From contig CAVUIU010000025.1 in NCBI GenBank assembly GCA_963741615.1, forward strand, positions 124,001 through 188,000: a DNA stretch of 64,000 nt, given 5' to 3'. The stretch comes from UBA9676 sp963741615. GTDB lineage: Bacteria; Actinomycetota; Actinomycetes; Streptosporangiales; Streptosporangiaceae. The translations under genes and the position numbers were made by a program. This document shows positions 53,188-61,276 of this stretch, one piece after another. The notes below the pieces were generated by a model that searched no databases, was not told where the DNA came from, and worked only from the letters and a program-made list of their open reading frames with translations. Each line of letters starts with the position of its first letter. Positions within the stretch are counted from its first letter, which is position 1.

Positions 53188-53991
53188 ATGAGCGACCAGA
53201 TGAGTACCGGCCTGCGTGAGGAGGTCCGGTCCCGGTACGCGGAGGCGGCCAGGGCGGTCCTGCAGCCGACAGCCGGTGTCAGTGCCTCGTGCTGTGGCGG
53301 CTCAGCTGCGGACTCGTGCTGTAGTGCAGGACCGGCGGCCGCGGAGGCGGTCGGCGGCTTCAGTGAGAATCTCTACCGCGAGGGCGAGACCGATGGGCTG
53401 CCCGAGGAAGCGGTCCTGGCCAGCCTGGGCTGCGGTAACCCCATCGCCGTCGCCGACCTGCACGAAGGCGAGCGGGTGCTCGACCTTGGCTCGGGCGGCG
53501 GCATCGACGTGCTGCTGTCCGCCCGTCGGGTCGGCCCGTCCGGGTTCGCCTACGGCGTGGACATGACCGACGAGATGCTGACATTGGCTCGCGCCAACGC
53601 CGTCAAGGCCGGAGCCGCCAACGTCGAATTCCGCAAAGGCGACATCGAGGATCTGCCGCTGCCGGACGCGGCGGTGGACGTGGTGATCTCCAACTGCGTG
53701 ATCAACCTGTCCACCGACAAGCCCGCTGTGCTCGTCGAGATGTTTCGCGTCCTGGTCCCCGGCGGCCGGATAGGCATCAGCGACGTCGTCGCCGAGGGCC
53801 ACATGTCCGCGGCCGACCGCACCGCCGCAGGCTCCTACGTCGGCTGCGTCGCCGGTGCCCTTTCCCGGGCTGAGTACCTCGACGGGCTCGCCGCGGCCGG
53901 GTTCGCCGATGCATCAGTGACTTTCACGAACGATGTGGCTCCCGGGATGCACTCGGCGATCATCCGGGCCGTCAAGCCCGCCATCGCATGA
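53188..53991 (+). CDS. arsM: arsenite S-adenosylmethionine methyltransferase
   Basis: A 267-residue enzyme that methylates As(III) stepwise using SAM and a thiol. SAM site: VLDLGSGGGIDVLLSARRVG. GYSxNLY-like GFSENLYREGETDGLP, SLGCGNP, VISNCVINLSTDKP and YVGCVAGAL carry the conserved ArsM cysteines, and an N-terminal SCCGGSAADSCC adds two vicinal pairs. ATG 53188 follows GGGAG. The stop overlaps the aquaporin ATG. Products would be methylarsenicals that are toxic as MAs(III) or less toxic once oxidised or volatilised. Confidence 0.93.
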   Translation: MSDQMSTGLREEVRSRYAEAARAVLQPTAGVSASCCGGSAADSCCSAGPAAAEAVGGFSENLYREGETDGLPEEAVLASLGCGNPIAVADLHEGERVLDLGSGGGIDVLLSARRVGPSGFAYGVDMTDEMLTLARANAVKAGAANVEFRKGDIEDLPLPDAAVDVVISNCVINLSTDKPAVLVEMFRVLVPGGRIGISDVVAEGHMSAADRTAAGSYVGCVAGALSRAEYLDGLAAAGFADASVTFTNDVAPGMHSAIIRAVKPAIA

Positions 53992-54707
53992 ACGCTGCCG
54001 TCGGCAGGCGGCTGCTGGCCGAGTTCACCGGCACCGGCCTGCTGGTCGCGGTCGTGGTCGGATCGGGCATCGCCGCCACCCGTCTCACTACCGATGGGGC
54101 GCTGCGGCTGCTGGTCAACTCGCTGGTGACCGCGCTCGGCCTGGCCGTACTGATCGTGGTGTTCATACCGGCCAGCGGCGCGCATTTCAACCCGGTCGTG
54201 ACTGCCGCGGACTGGATCCTCGGCCGCCGCACTCCCCACCGCTACGGCGTCGGCGTGGCTGCCGCCGTCATTGCCTGCCAGATCGCCGGAGCGATCGCCG
54301 GGGCCGCGCTGGCCGATGCCATGTTCGCCGAGCCCATCCTCAGCCCCTCGCAGACTCACCGCGGCGGCGCGCCGGTGCTGCTCAGCGAGATCGTCGCCAC
54401 CGCGGGGCTGCTGTTTGTCATCGTCGCCCTGGACCGGACCGGCCGGATGCAGCATGTCGCGTGGGCGGTCGGCGCCTGGATCGGCGCCGCGTACTGGTTC
54501 ACCGCCTCCACCTCCTTCGCCAACCCCGCCGTCACCATCGGCCGGACCCTGACCGACACCTACGCCAGGATCGCGCCCGGGTCAGCTCCCGCGTTCATCG
54601 CCGCCCAGATCGTCGGCGGAACGGTCGGCGCCGCCCTGGCCGTTACCGTCTACCCGATCCGGCCCAGCCGGGTCCACGTCGATGAGCCCGCCCAGCTCGC
54701 TGGCTGA
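53988..54707 (+). CDS. aqpS: aquaglyceroporin-type channel in the ars operon
   Basis: A 239-residue MIP-family channel with six helices (LLAEFTGTGLLVAVVVGSGI onward). The first half-helix motif is HFNPVVT, i.e. NPV instead of NPA; the second is ANPAVTIGR with the selectivity Arg. In Sinorhizobium an ars-linked aquaglyceroporin AqpS replaces the arsenite pump, letting As(III) made by ArsC leave down its gradient (established). Coupling to arsM by a 4-nt overlap suggests a similar role for As(III) or methylated As(III). The gene symbol is by analogy. Confidence 0.88.
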   Translation: MNAAVGRRLLAEFTGTGLLVAVVVGSGIAATRLTTDGALRLLVNSLVTALGLAVLIVVFIPASGAHFNPVVTAADWILGRRTPHRYGVGVAAAVIACQIAGAIAGAALADAMFAEPILSPSQTHRGGAPVLLSEIVATAGLLFVIVALDRTGRMQHVAWAVGAWIGAAYWFTASTSFANPAVTIGRTLTDTYARIAPGSAPAFIAAQIVGGTVGAALAVTVYPIRPSRVHVDEPAQLAG

Positions 54708-54725
54708 CTCGGAAAGGACACCCGC

Positions 54726-55136
54726 ATGGCCGACATCCCCGAAGTCCTGTTCGTCTGCACCCACAACGCGGGCCGGTCCCAGATGGCCGCCGCGCTGCTC
54801 GACCACCAGGCAGCCGGTCGCGTGCGCGTGACCTCGGCCGGATCACAACCCGCCGATCAACTCAACCCCGCGGTTGTCCAGGCCATGGCCGAGGTCGGTC
54901 TCGACCTGTCGCACGAATACCCCAAGCCGCTGACCGCTGACAAGGTGCAGGCCGCCGACGTGGTGATCACCATGGGATGCGGCGACGCCTGCCCCATCTA
55001 CCCCGGCAAACGCTACCTCGACTGGGAACTCCCCGACCCTGCAGGCCTCGATCTGCAGGCCGTCCGGCCGATCCGCGACGACATCAACCGGCGGGTCCGG
55101 CAGCTGCTTGCCGACCTGGTGGACGTGCACGACTGA
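54726..55136 (+). CDS. arsC: arsenate reductase, low-molecular-weight phosphatase type
   Basis: A 136-residue enzyme reducing arsenate to arsenite. The nucleophile loop is Cys11-THNAGR-Ser, and the resolving cysteines lie in ITMGCGDACPIYPG, as in thioredoxin- or mycothiol-linked actinobacterial ArsC. ATG 54726 follows GGAAAGGA. It ends the cluster arsM-aqpS-arsC. No acr3 or arsB pump follows, so export must use the channel or a distant pump. Confidence 0.94.
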   Translation: MADIPEVLFVCTHNAGRSQMAAALLDHQAAGRVRVTSAGSQPADQLNPAVVQAMAEVGLDLSHEYPKPLTADKVQAADVVITMGCGDACPIYPGKRYLDWELPDPAGLDLQAVRPIRDDINRRVRQLLADLVDVHD

Positions 55137-55273
55137 GCCTTGTTCCGCGGAGGTGACCTGATGCCCGTGTTCAACGGGCCGGCGGCATGATCAGCCACCT
55201 GGGTGTGAAGGCGGGCTCGGCCGAAGACGTCACCCAGGCCGGGACGCGGCTTGACGCTAGGGGCCTGCCGAGG

Positions 55274-55498
55274 CTAGCGATACCCCGCGATCATCAGGAC
55301 AAAGATCACGGCAAGCGCAGCAGCCGCAAGGACCAGGATTACGGTGGCAACGCGCACGATAACCCGGGCGTGGCGTTCGTTCACCAGCAAGTACCACGAC
55401 GACCTTCTGGGCGGACGATAGCCAGGGGGAGGATCGTGCAGCATGATCGGCTTGGCCCTGCCGCCTCCCCTGCCGCGCGGGCCACCGAGCCAAACCAT
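55274..55498 (-). CDS. small membrane protein
   Basis: A 74-residue protein from ATG 55498, 4 nt after GGGAGG. A Gly/Arg-rich N-terminus and the block DPPPGYRPPRRSSWYLLVNE lead to one C-terminal transmembrane helix (VATVILVLAAAALAVIFVLM IAGY). No family is recognised. It lies at the border between the ars cluster and the accessory region. Confidence 0.62.
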   Translation of the reverse strand: MVWLGGPRGRGGGRAKPIMLHDPPPGYRPPRRSSWYLLVNERHARVIVRVATVILVLAAAALAVIFVLMIAGYR

Positions 55499-55741
55499 CA
55501 CGCCTCCCGCTGCCTTCTGTCGCCAGCGTACTGTCGTCGCATCCTCGACGCCCACCCCACGACCCGCCACGCAATACGGGCAGGCGCCGAAGCCCACGGC
55601 GCCGGCCAGCGCGCCGGCCAGCCGCCACGCGATATCCAGGCCCCAGATGCTCTTCGGTCGGGTTCGAAGACGGACAGCGCTGTCAGCCTGCCAACTTCGC
55701 TCTTTGCCATGCTTTAATGCTTTGCCGGCGTCTTGCCGATC

Positions 55742-56293
55742 CTACGGAAGCGCCTGCTTAAGCTGGCGAAAGAACTCCCTCCGCGCCCCGAGGATCCCGG
55801 GGTATAGTTGTTCAAATTCTTGCACTGTTAGTGTGCCATCCGCACCCGCGGACAGCCAAAAATCCTCCGCTGCCTTCCTATATCCGGAAAGAGCCCCTCC
55901 AGGGGCTCCACACCCAAGAGGCTAATCAGAGTGCCTGCCATCGTTAGTGCATTGTTCTTCTCCATGGCCGACTTTCGCAGATTGAGGAATGCTTCATCAC
56001 CTTCTGATCTGCGATTTTTGACATTGGCAAGGGCCCGCCTAGCCATCATCGTGTCCTTTATAGTATCGAGGTCACCGCTGATCTCGACCAGCCGAACATA
56101 ACTCATGAACTCTGTATGAAAACTGTCGATATCGCCTGCAATCTCCCTTATCATCGATAACGGTTGTGCTGGCACGCTCTTTCTCAGCCTCTTGACGCGC
56201 ATTCGTTCTGGTTTGAATGTAGACCCATCCGCCGCCAATTAGTGCTCCCAGGCCTATCTTGACCGCATCATCTATAACTTGCAACCAGCCCAT
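55742..56293 (-). pseudogene. gene of unknown function with two compensating frameshifts
   Basis: From ATG 56293 one frame reads MGWLQVIDDAVKIGLGALIG GGWVYIQTRTNARQEAEKER, a signal/TM helix and the start of a helix. Near 56160 the sensible sequence moves to the +1 frame (MIREIAGDIDSFHTEFMSYV then LDTIKDTMMARRALANVKNR). Near 55890 it returns to the original frame and continues GYRKAAEDFWLSAGADGTLT VQEFEQLYPGILGARREFF to a TAG at 55744-55742. The span is 184 codons in the outer frame. GC is clearly lower than the flanks. The protein would be a membrane-anchored helical protein; no family is recognised. Confidence 0.62.
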
Positions 56294-56399
56294 CGAAACT
56301 TCCTAGATCCATCCTATTCCAGAAACTCCAACGAGGACCAACCATGTCCCAGGAGTCATTCCGAAGTAACGAGTCATGCCAACTTTCATTACCCGCGTC

Positions 56400-56610
56400 T
56401 GGAACCTTAACCGAAGCTGAGTCGGCAGGACAAGTGAGGGGTAATTCGGCGCCTCGGTGATGCCCAGGTGCTCCAGGGCGAGCAGGTGTCCGCCAGAGAC
56501 GCCGTGGTCCACCTTCGTGGCTGGCAGGTTGATCCACACGGCTGTTGGCAGCGCGGGAGGCTGAGGATCGCGCCAATGACGCTCCGCGGGGGCGGCGTAC
56601 GCGGCAGCCA
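56400..56610 (-). mobile_element. 3' remnant of an IS3-family element
   Basis: On the minus strand YAAPAERHWRDPQPPALPTA VWINLPATK matches the C-terminus of the intact transposase at 62.9 kb (RFVRHPPAPPQLPAASWINR). It is followed by an IS-type tail ending at TGGAACCTT (56400-56408, plus-strand reading), which resembles the IS end GGAACCTGTC at 62826. The rest of the transposase is gone and the FAD monooxygenase stop abuts it. Confidence 0.68.
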
Positions 56611-58058
56611 TCAGTTTCCACCTCCGAACCAGGTGGTCAGGGCTTCGCGCAATCCGGTGTCGGTGCCATCTCCCACCCAGGCGACGTACCCGTCAGGGCG
56701 GATCACCACGGCGACCGGGGCGCTGACTGAGCCCAGGACCGGAAGCTCCCACGGGCCGCCATATTCAGCATCGATCAGCTGGACCCGGTCGGTCCAAGGT
56801 GTGATGTCGAGGACGCGTGGCTGATCGAGGTTGAGCAGCACCGGCTTGGCGCCGTGCAGGAGCTCATAGACGCGGAGCGGGCCATCGGCGGCCGCGATGT
56901 CCAGATCGGGCATGCGTCGTCCGAGCAGGGGATGTCCCGGTCCGAGGTCGTAGTGGATGTCGAGACCCGACATCATGGCGGCGATACTCTGACGCGGCTC
57001 GTCCATGCTGAGTAGCTCGGCCATGATGTGGCGCAGGGCCTGGTGACGGTCGCCGGGGCTGGTCAGTGCGACTTGGGCCATGGTGTTCTGCAATACTCGG
57101 GCGCCGACCGGATGACGTTCGTCGTGGTACGTGTCCAGCAGGCTCTGGGGTGATGTCTTCTTGACCACCTGGGCCAGCTTCCACCCCAGGTTCACGGCAT
57201 CCTGGACACCCGTGTTGAGACCTTGACCACCCAGCGGGGGATGCACGTGTGCTGCATCGCCCGCCAGCAGGATGCGCCCCGCGCGATACGACGCCGCCTG
57301 CCGTGTGTTGTCCGTAAAACGGGAAGCCCAGCTCAGGCTGTGCACGCCGTAGTCCGTCCCGTCAGCGGCGATGAGTGCCTCGCTGACGTCCTGCAGGGTG
57401 GGCTCGCCGGTGTGCTCGACCTGGCGTTCGGTCAGGACGACCCGAATCCGGTCCCCGCCCTCGGCCGGGCCGATCCCACCGCCCGGACGCAGGCCGAACT
57501 CCGGCTTCCCGGCCATCTCGACCTCAGCCATGAGCCAGCTCGTCGATGGATCCCACCCGGCGAACTCGATACCGGCCGCCTTTCGGATCACACTGCGGCC
57601 CCCGTCGCACCCGACCAGAAAGTCCGCCCGGATCGACGTGCCGTCGGACAGCGCGACGTCAACGCCGGTGTCGTCCTGGGCGAACCCTGTCACCTCACGT
57701 TCGCGCGTGGTTGGCACTTCGAGCTCTTGGACCCAGGTAGCCAGCAGGCGCTCGGTCTGAATCTGCGCGAGGGCGAGCCCGTAGTTGTGGCGGGATGGGA
57801 AATCACTGATGTCCAAGGGGATCCGGCCGAATCCCTGGATCTGCATCGCCTTCCCCTCCTCGAGAAACCGATCGGCGACGCCGCGCTGATCGAGCACTTC
57901 GATGGTGCGCGCGTGCAGACCGCCGGCGCGTAGCGGTCGGGATCCGCAGTGGCGCGTCGTTCAACGATGACGACATCGACCTGGGCCAGGGCCAGCTCAG
58001 CCGCCAGCATCATTCCTGTCGGGCCTCCGCCGGCGATCACCACCGCATGTGAGGCCAT
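56611..58058 (-). pseudogene. FAD-dependent aromatic monooxygenase, frameshifted
   Basis: The start ATG 58058 (AAGGAG upstream) reads MASHAVVIAGGGPTGMMLAA ELALAQVDVVIVERR, the FAD GxGxxG fold. At about 57925-57932 the frame changes: family sequence continues in the -1 frame as AGGLHARTIEVLDQRGVADR and runs uninterrupted to 56611. Downstream, DFLVGCDGGRSVIRKAAGIE (DG motif) and AGRILLAGDAAHVHPPLGGQ GLNTGVQDAVNLGWKLA (GD motif) are intact, with a C-terminal thioredoxin-like domain. It would be about 482 residues if repaired. It belongs to the PHBH/RdmE-type hydroxylases; the substrate is unknown. One missing base splits it. Confidence 0.82.
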
Positions 58059-58253
58059 TCGCCACTCCTTCGCTTCCGTCGCCCGTGGGTTCAGTCTGAG
58101 ACTGTGCACCACCACTGGGGGCCTCGTTCAGGGCAGTTCGCGACCCCGGGCTTGTCCCTGCCGGTTGTCCGCGCCGGTCCGGAGCACGCAAGGTTGTTCA
58201 TCCGTGTGGCTCCCAACGTGGCTCCCGACAACACGCGCCTCTATGGTGGACCG

Positions 58254-58688
58254 ATGGCGTCGGTCAAGCAGTTCCAAGTCACCTTCGACTGCGCAGAACC
58301 TGAGCGCGTCGCTCGTTTTTGGTGCGAGGTGTTGGGGTACGTCGTACCGCCGCCACCGGAGGGGTTCGCCACCTGGGACGATTTCGATCGCACGCTGCGG
58401 CGTGAGGATCAGGGTTCATGGTTCGCATGCGTTGATCCCTCAGGTGTGGGCCCGCGGCTGTTCTTCCAGCGCGTTCCCGAAGGCAAGGTCGTCAAGAACC
58501 GGCTGCATCTTGACGTGCGGGTCGGCACCGGGCTCGTGGGTGAAGAGCGCCTGGCCACGCTTGAGGCCGAATGCGCACGGCTGGTCGCGCTCGGCGCGGT
58601 ACGCGTACGACTACTGCCTGCCGATGACGACAACGAGTCGTGCATCGTGATGCAGGACATCGAGGGCAACGAGTTCGATCTCGACTGA
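58254..58688 (+). CDS. VOC/glyoxalase-like protein
   Basis: A 144-residue protein from ATG 58254; the open frame upstream is not family-like. VKQFQVTFDCAEPERVARFW CEVLGYVVPPPP starts a glyoxalase-like fold, KNRLHLDVRVGTG carries the His, and CIVMQDIEGNEFDLD the C-terminal Glu. This matches the 'Glyoxalase-like domain' group common in actinomycetes. Metal and substrate are unknown. It is divergent from the monooxygenase pseudogene. Confidence 0.88.
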   Translation: MASVKQFQVTFDCAEPERVARFWCEVLGYVVPPPPEGFATWDDFDRTLRREDQGSWFACVDPSGVGPRLFFQRVPEGKVVKNRLHLDVRVGTGLVGEERLATLEAECARLVALGAVRVRLLPADDDNESCIVMQDIEGNEFDLD

Positions 58689-58732
58689 GTGCCGTCGCAC
58701 GGCGCCGATCCAGATCGCACGTACAACATATC

Positions 58733-58772
58733 TTGTCAAGGTAAGCTTGACATTGTAAGGTAACGCTTGACA
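58733..58772 (+). promoter_or_regulatory. promoter with repeated CTTGACA operators
   Basis: TTGTCA (58733-58738), a 17-bp spacer and TAAGGT (58756-58761) form a promoter for the zinc-finger gene. Over it lies TGTCAAG-GTAAG-CTTGACA, a perfect inverted repeat (58734-58752). AAGGTAA(C)GCTTGACA occurs as a direct repeat at 58738-58752 and 58757-58772, two helical turns apart. Confidence 0.6.
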
Positions 58773-58792
58773 CGCACTGAGAGGAGGACCGG

Positions 58793-59161
58793 ATGATGGC
58801 TGTGATGGACCAGACAGCAGCGGACATGGTCTGCTCCTTCTGCCTGACGTCGGACGGGGCCGCGATGATCGCTGGACCCGGTGTATTCATCTGCGATTCC
58901 TGTGTTGCAGCCTTCGCGGAGATCCTCTTCGAGAGCAAGCCTCCCAGCATCACAACGGTGGCTGACGTCCAGCAGAATTTCCCCGATGATGAGCTGCTGG
59001 CAGTCTTGCCCAAAGTTGCTGCTGCTAGCGCTCAGCCCGAACGTCAGCTGGCGCTGCTGGTGAGCAAGGCCCGTGCTCGTGGCATCACGTGGGCCAGGAT
59101 CGGCGCTGCGATGGGCATGACCCGCCAGGCCGCATGGGAGCGTTTTTCCGGCGAAGAATAG
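58793..59161 (+). CDS. ClpX-type zinc-finger plus helix-turn-helix small protein
   Basis: A 122-residue protein with GAGGAGGA before its ATG. Residues 13-38 are MVCSFCLTSDGAAMIAGPGV FICDSCV, two CxxC pairs as in the ClpX N-terminal zinc-binding domain. The C-terminus (LLVSKARARGITWARIGAAM GMTRQAAWERF) looks like a helix-turn-helix. There is no ATPase. It may be a DNA-binding regulator using the zinc finger for dimerisation. Repeated CTTGACA operators upstream suggest autoregulation. Similar small proteins occur in Streptomyces without a known function. Confidence 0.85.
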   Translation: MMAVMDQTAADMVCSFCLTSDGAAMIAGPGVFICDSCVAAFAEILFESKPPSITTVADVQQNFPDDELLAVLPKVAAASAQPERQLALLVSKARARGITWARIGAAMGMTRQAAWERFSGEE

Positions 59162-59183
59162 CCAGCTCCAGCGGCGATGCTAA

Positions 59184-59201
59184 TGGCCCGCCAATGGCCC
59201 G
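59184..59201. repeat. 18-bp direct repeat, copy 1
   Basis: TGGCCCGCCAATGGCCCG is identical to 61591-61608, same orientation, 2407 bp away. It is itself an internal near-duplication (AATGGCCCG twice, from 59182). It lies just beyond the 3' end of the decayed PIN toxin gene. Confidence 0.7.
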
Positions 59202-59211
59202 GCGATCTTGC

Positions 59212-59641
59212 TTACTGACCGAGCCTCGTCAGCAGTTCGAGGTCCTTCACATTCGTGAAGATGGCGTCGTGCGCCACGAGAGAGGAATCTGCAGCCAGAC
59301 TGCCGTCGCGGCCACCCAACGATCCGCCTCTTGCTCCTTCTGGCCCAGGCCGTGCCCGGTTCGGACACATCAGTCACGAAGCGAGGCATATGCCTGTGTC
59401 AGGTCCGGCCACACGATCTCTGCCCGGGCTATCTCGCGCTCCAAGCGCCGGAGTCGGTCCGGGCCCCAACCAGCCAGTCTGGCCCCATACTCAAGTTCGG
59501 CAAAGGTAATGAAGGAGATGATCGCTGGCCGACCTTCGAGTACGGGCGGTAGCGCGATGCCGGTAATCTCCCGGTGGGCGTCAGACGGGCGCCGAAGACC
59601 CCGGTGTCGATCACGGCTGGACCCCGGGAGCCGACGCTCAT
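59212..59641 (-). pseudogene. VapC-like PIN-domain toxin, decayed
   Basis: Read across frames the minus strand gives MSVGSRGPAVIDTGVFGARL (start ATG 59641), VLEGRPAIISFITFAELEYG ARLAGWGPDRLRRLEREIA, TQAYASLRD-stop, CVRTGHGLGQKEQEADRWVA ATAVWL and LVAHDAIFTNVKDLELLTRL GQ-stop at 59212. That is a complete PIN domain with the Asp/Glu residues recognisable. It is broken by a frameshift near 59550, an in-frame TGA (Arg expected) near 59366, and another frameshift near 59275. An active VapC would be an RNase; this copy cannot be. Confidence 0.8.
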
Positions 59642-59808
59642 GCTTCGAGGATGGCAGCCAGGAAGATGCGATCCTCATCCTCGGTGAGGTCGTCGATAAG
59701 GACGTCGGCATCGGGAGGCAGTGGCCGCGCTGCATCGAGCACGTCGTTCCTGTCCCGCTCCAGGGTCGTGCTCTTGGATGCTGACCTGTGCACTCCTGGC
59801 TCTGACAT
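59638..59808 (-). CDS. antitoxin-like protein paired with the decayed PIN toxin
   Basis: A 56-residue frame from ATG 59808 with GGAGG 9 nt upstream, ending in an ATGA overlap with the PIN gene. It reads MSEPGVHRSASKSTTLERDR NDVLDAARPLPPDADVLIDD then LTEDEDRIFLAAILEA, an acidic tail like that of VapB-type antitoxins that bind the PIN active site. Gene order and coupling support an antitoxin. It remains intact while the toxin is broken. No N-terminal DNA-binding fold can be named with confidence. Confidence 0.65.
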   Translation of the reverse strand: MSEPGVHRSASKSTTLERDRNDVLDAARPLPPDADVLIDDLTEDEDRIFLAAILEA

Positions 59809-59874
59809 CGCGCATCACCTCCCGTCTATCAGGGTACCCAGACGAGAGCCAGAGCCCCTTCTTCTGAGCACGCA

Positions 59875-60419
59875 ATGGCAAAGTTGTGGACGAAGTCGCG
59901 ATGGCTGCGCCTGCAACTCGTTCATCGAAGTCGGGCCTGCGTCCCTTGTCCCCGGCTCGCTTCGGCTGGACAAGCTCCATCTGGTTTTCCAGGAGGTGAT
60001 GGGCTGGACGAACAGCCACCTCCACCAGTTCCGGATCGGTGACGCCCTCTATGGGATGCACTTCAAGGACTGGCCTGAGGAGGAACTGTACGAAGCCGAG
60101 TTCAGCCTCGCTGACGTCGCCCACGCCGGTGAGCGGTTCCGCTATGACTATGACTTCGGCGACTCCTGGGAGCACGAGGTGTTGGTGGAGCGGGCCGACA
60201 CGATCCGCCCGGTGCTCAAGTTCGCGGTTTGCCTCGATGGGACGAACGCCTGCCCACCCGAAGACTGCGGCGGAACCGGCGGCTATGCCGATCTCCTCGA
60301 AGCACTGGCCAACCCAACCCATCAGGAGTACGAGCATTACCGGCAGTGGGGGAGAAGACTTCAACCCGGGGGCCTTCGATCTCGCCGCCACGAACGCTGC
60401 ACTCCAGCGCCTCCGCTGA
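59875..60419 (+). pseudogene. pRiA4b ORF-3-like protein, decayed
   Basis: The core LRLDKLHLVFQEVMGWTNSH LHQFRIGDALYGMHFKDWPE and ERFRYDYDFGDSWEHEVLVE RADTIRPVLKF is the plasmid pRiA4b ORF-3 domain. Near 60351 the frame breaks, and the family C-terminus GEDFNPGAFDLAATNAALQR LR continues in another frame to TGA 60419. The N-terminus (from ATG 59875) is also out of frame and seems to lack the usual WRR segment. It is therefore a relic. Function of the family is unknown; it is often near mobile elements. Confidence 0.72.
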
Positions 60420-60690
60420 TCAGCTCACCCAGGGGGCCCGCCGAAGGCCCATAACACGCATGATCAGCTTGAAGAGCTGATGCGGCCGCAATCCAACCGA
60501 TCCGCCCGGCTGGGGCCGTTAACCAGCCAGGACTATGCACCGCCAGTACTCGTGACCGCTCCCGGTTTACCGGGGCTAATTGCACGGTGAACATGCTCGG
60601 GAGCTGGACGGTCCCGGCTGTCCCGCACATGGCCATGTCATGACCGGCTGTGCCAGACTGGGGACTGGCGGACCGGTCTGGAGAACCACG

Positions 60691-60900
60691 TTGAACAAGG
60701 CCCTCGTATTGATCCCAGTGCTCGTGCTCGCAGCCGGGTTCGTGGTGTTCTGCGAGGTCAACCTTGCCCGGGCGGGGGAAGTGCGTTACCTGCCCAAGTG
60801 GGTATGGGCGATCCTCTGCATGGGCATAGGGCTCACGATTCCGTTCGGCGGAATTGCTTACCTGGTGTTCGGGAAGGTCCGCAGGCCGCGCCCGAGATGA
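60691..60900 (+). CDS. PLDc_N-like small membrane protein
   Basis: A 69-residue protein starting at TTG 60691, 7 nt after GGAGA; upstream ATGs (60580, 60640) lack a ribosome site and would add a non-membrane leader. Two transmembrane helices (ALVLIPVLVLAAGFVVFCEV and WVWAILCMGIGLTIPFGGIA YLVFG) flank EVRYLPKWVW, as in the phospholipase-D-nuclease N-terminal membrane module. Stand-alone copies are common in actinomycetes; function unknown. Confidence 0.78.
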   Translation: MNKALVLIPVLVLAAGFVVFCEVNLARAGEVRYLPKWVWAILCMGIGLTIPFGGIAYLVFGKVRRPRPR

Positions 60901-61077
60901 CGATCAAGGAGACTTGGGGTACGGCCTGATTAGCGGTCAGCCCATCCCAGGTCCTGCTCGGGTGCCCCACGTCCGCCTAGTGAGGGAAGATCACCCGCTG
61001 GCACTGCTACGCAACCAGCTACTGTCTGTAGCATCCGGCAAGATGCGATGCTAGATGGACTGGTACCGGAGGTGAGA

Positions 61078-61270
61078 GTGACTACGAACAGGGCGGACGA
61101 CGTTCCGGTGTCACCCGGTGGCGGCACCGAGTAAACAGGCGCGGCGCAAGGGCGTTCGCCCCATCCGCTCTGCCGACGACCTCGCTCAGGATGGCGTCTT
61201 CGACACCGACGAGGAACCGGACGCCTTCCTTGCTCATGTCACCGAGACGCGTCACGCGGACCTCGCCTGA
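61078..61270 (+). pseudogene. antitoxin-like gene, probable frameshift near its start
   Basis: GTG 61078 follows GGAGGTGA and reads VTTNRADDVPVSPGGGTE-stop. One base further, from GTG 61118, the strand reads APSKQARRKGVRPIRSADDL AQDGVFDTDEEPDAFLAHVT then ETRHADLA-stop at 61270, a basic then acidic antitoxin-like protein. One extra base near 61115 would join the two. The PIN gene follows 6 nt later. If 61118 is used alone, the protein is 50 residues without a clear ribosome site. Confidence 0.55.
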
Positions 61271-61276
61271 TCCGTC

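Noticed and set aside
55149..55189. Tiny ORF MPVFNGPAA with a good GGAGGTGA site after arsC
   Set aside because: Only nine codons with no conserved feature; it may be the scar of a deleted gene, but it cannot be supported as a gene.
60615..60645. ACATGGCCATGT palindrome upstream of the small membrane protein
   Set aside because: A 12-bp symmetry in GC-rich DNA is weak evidence, and no promoter elements align with it.
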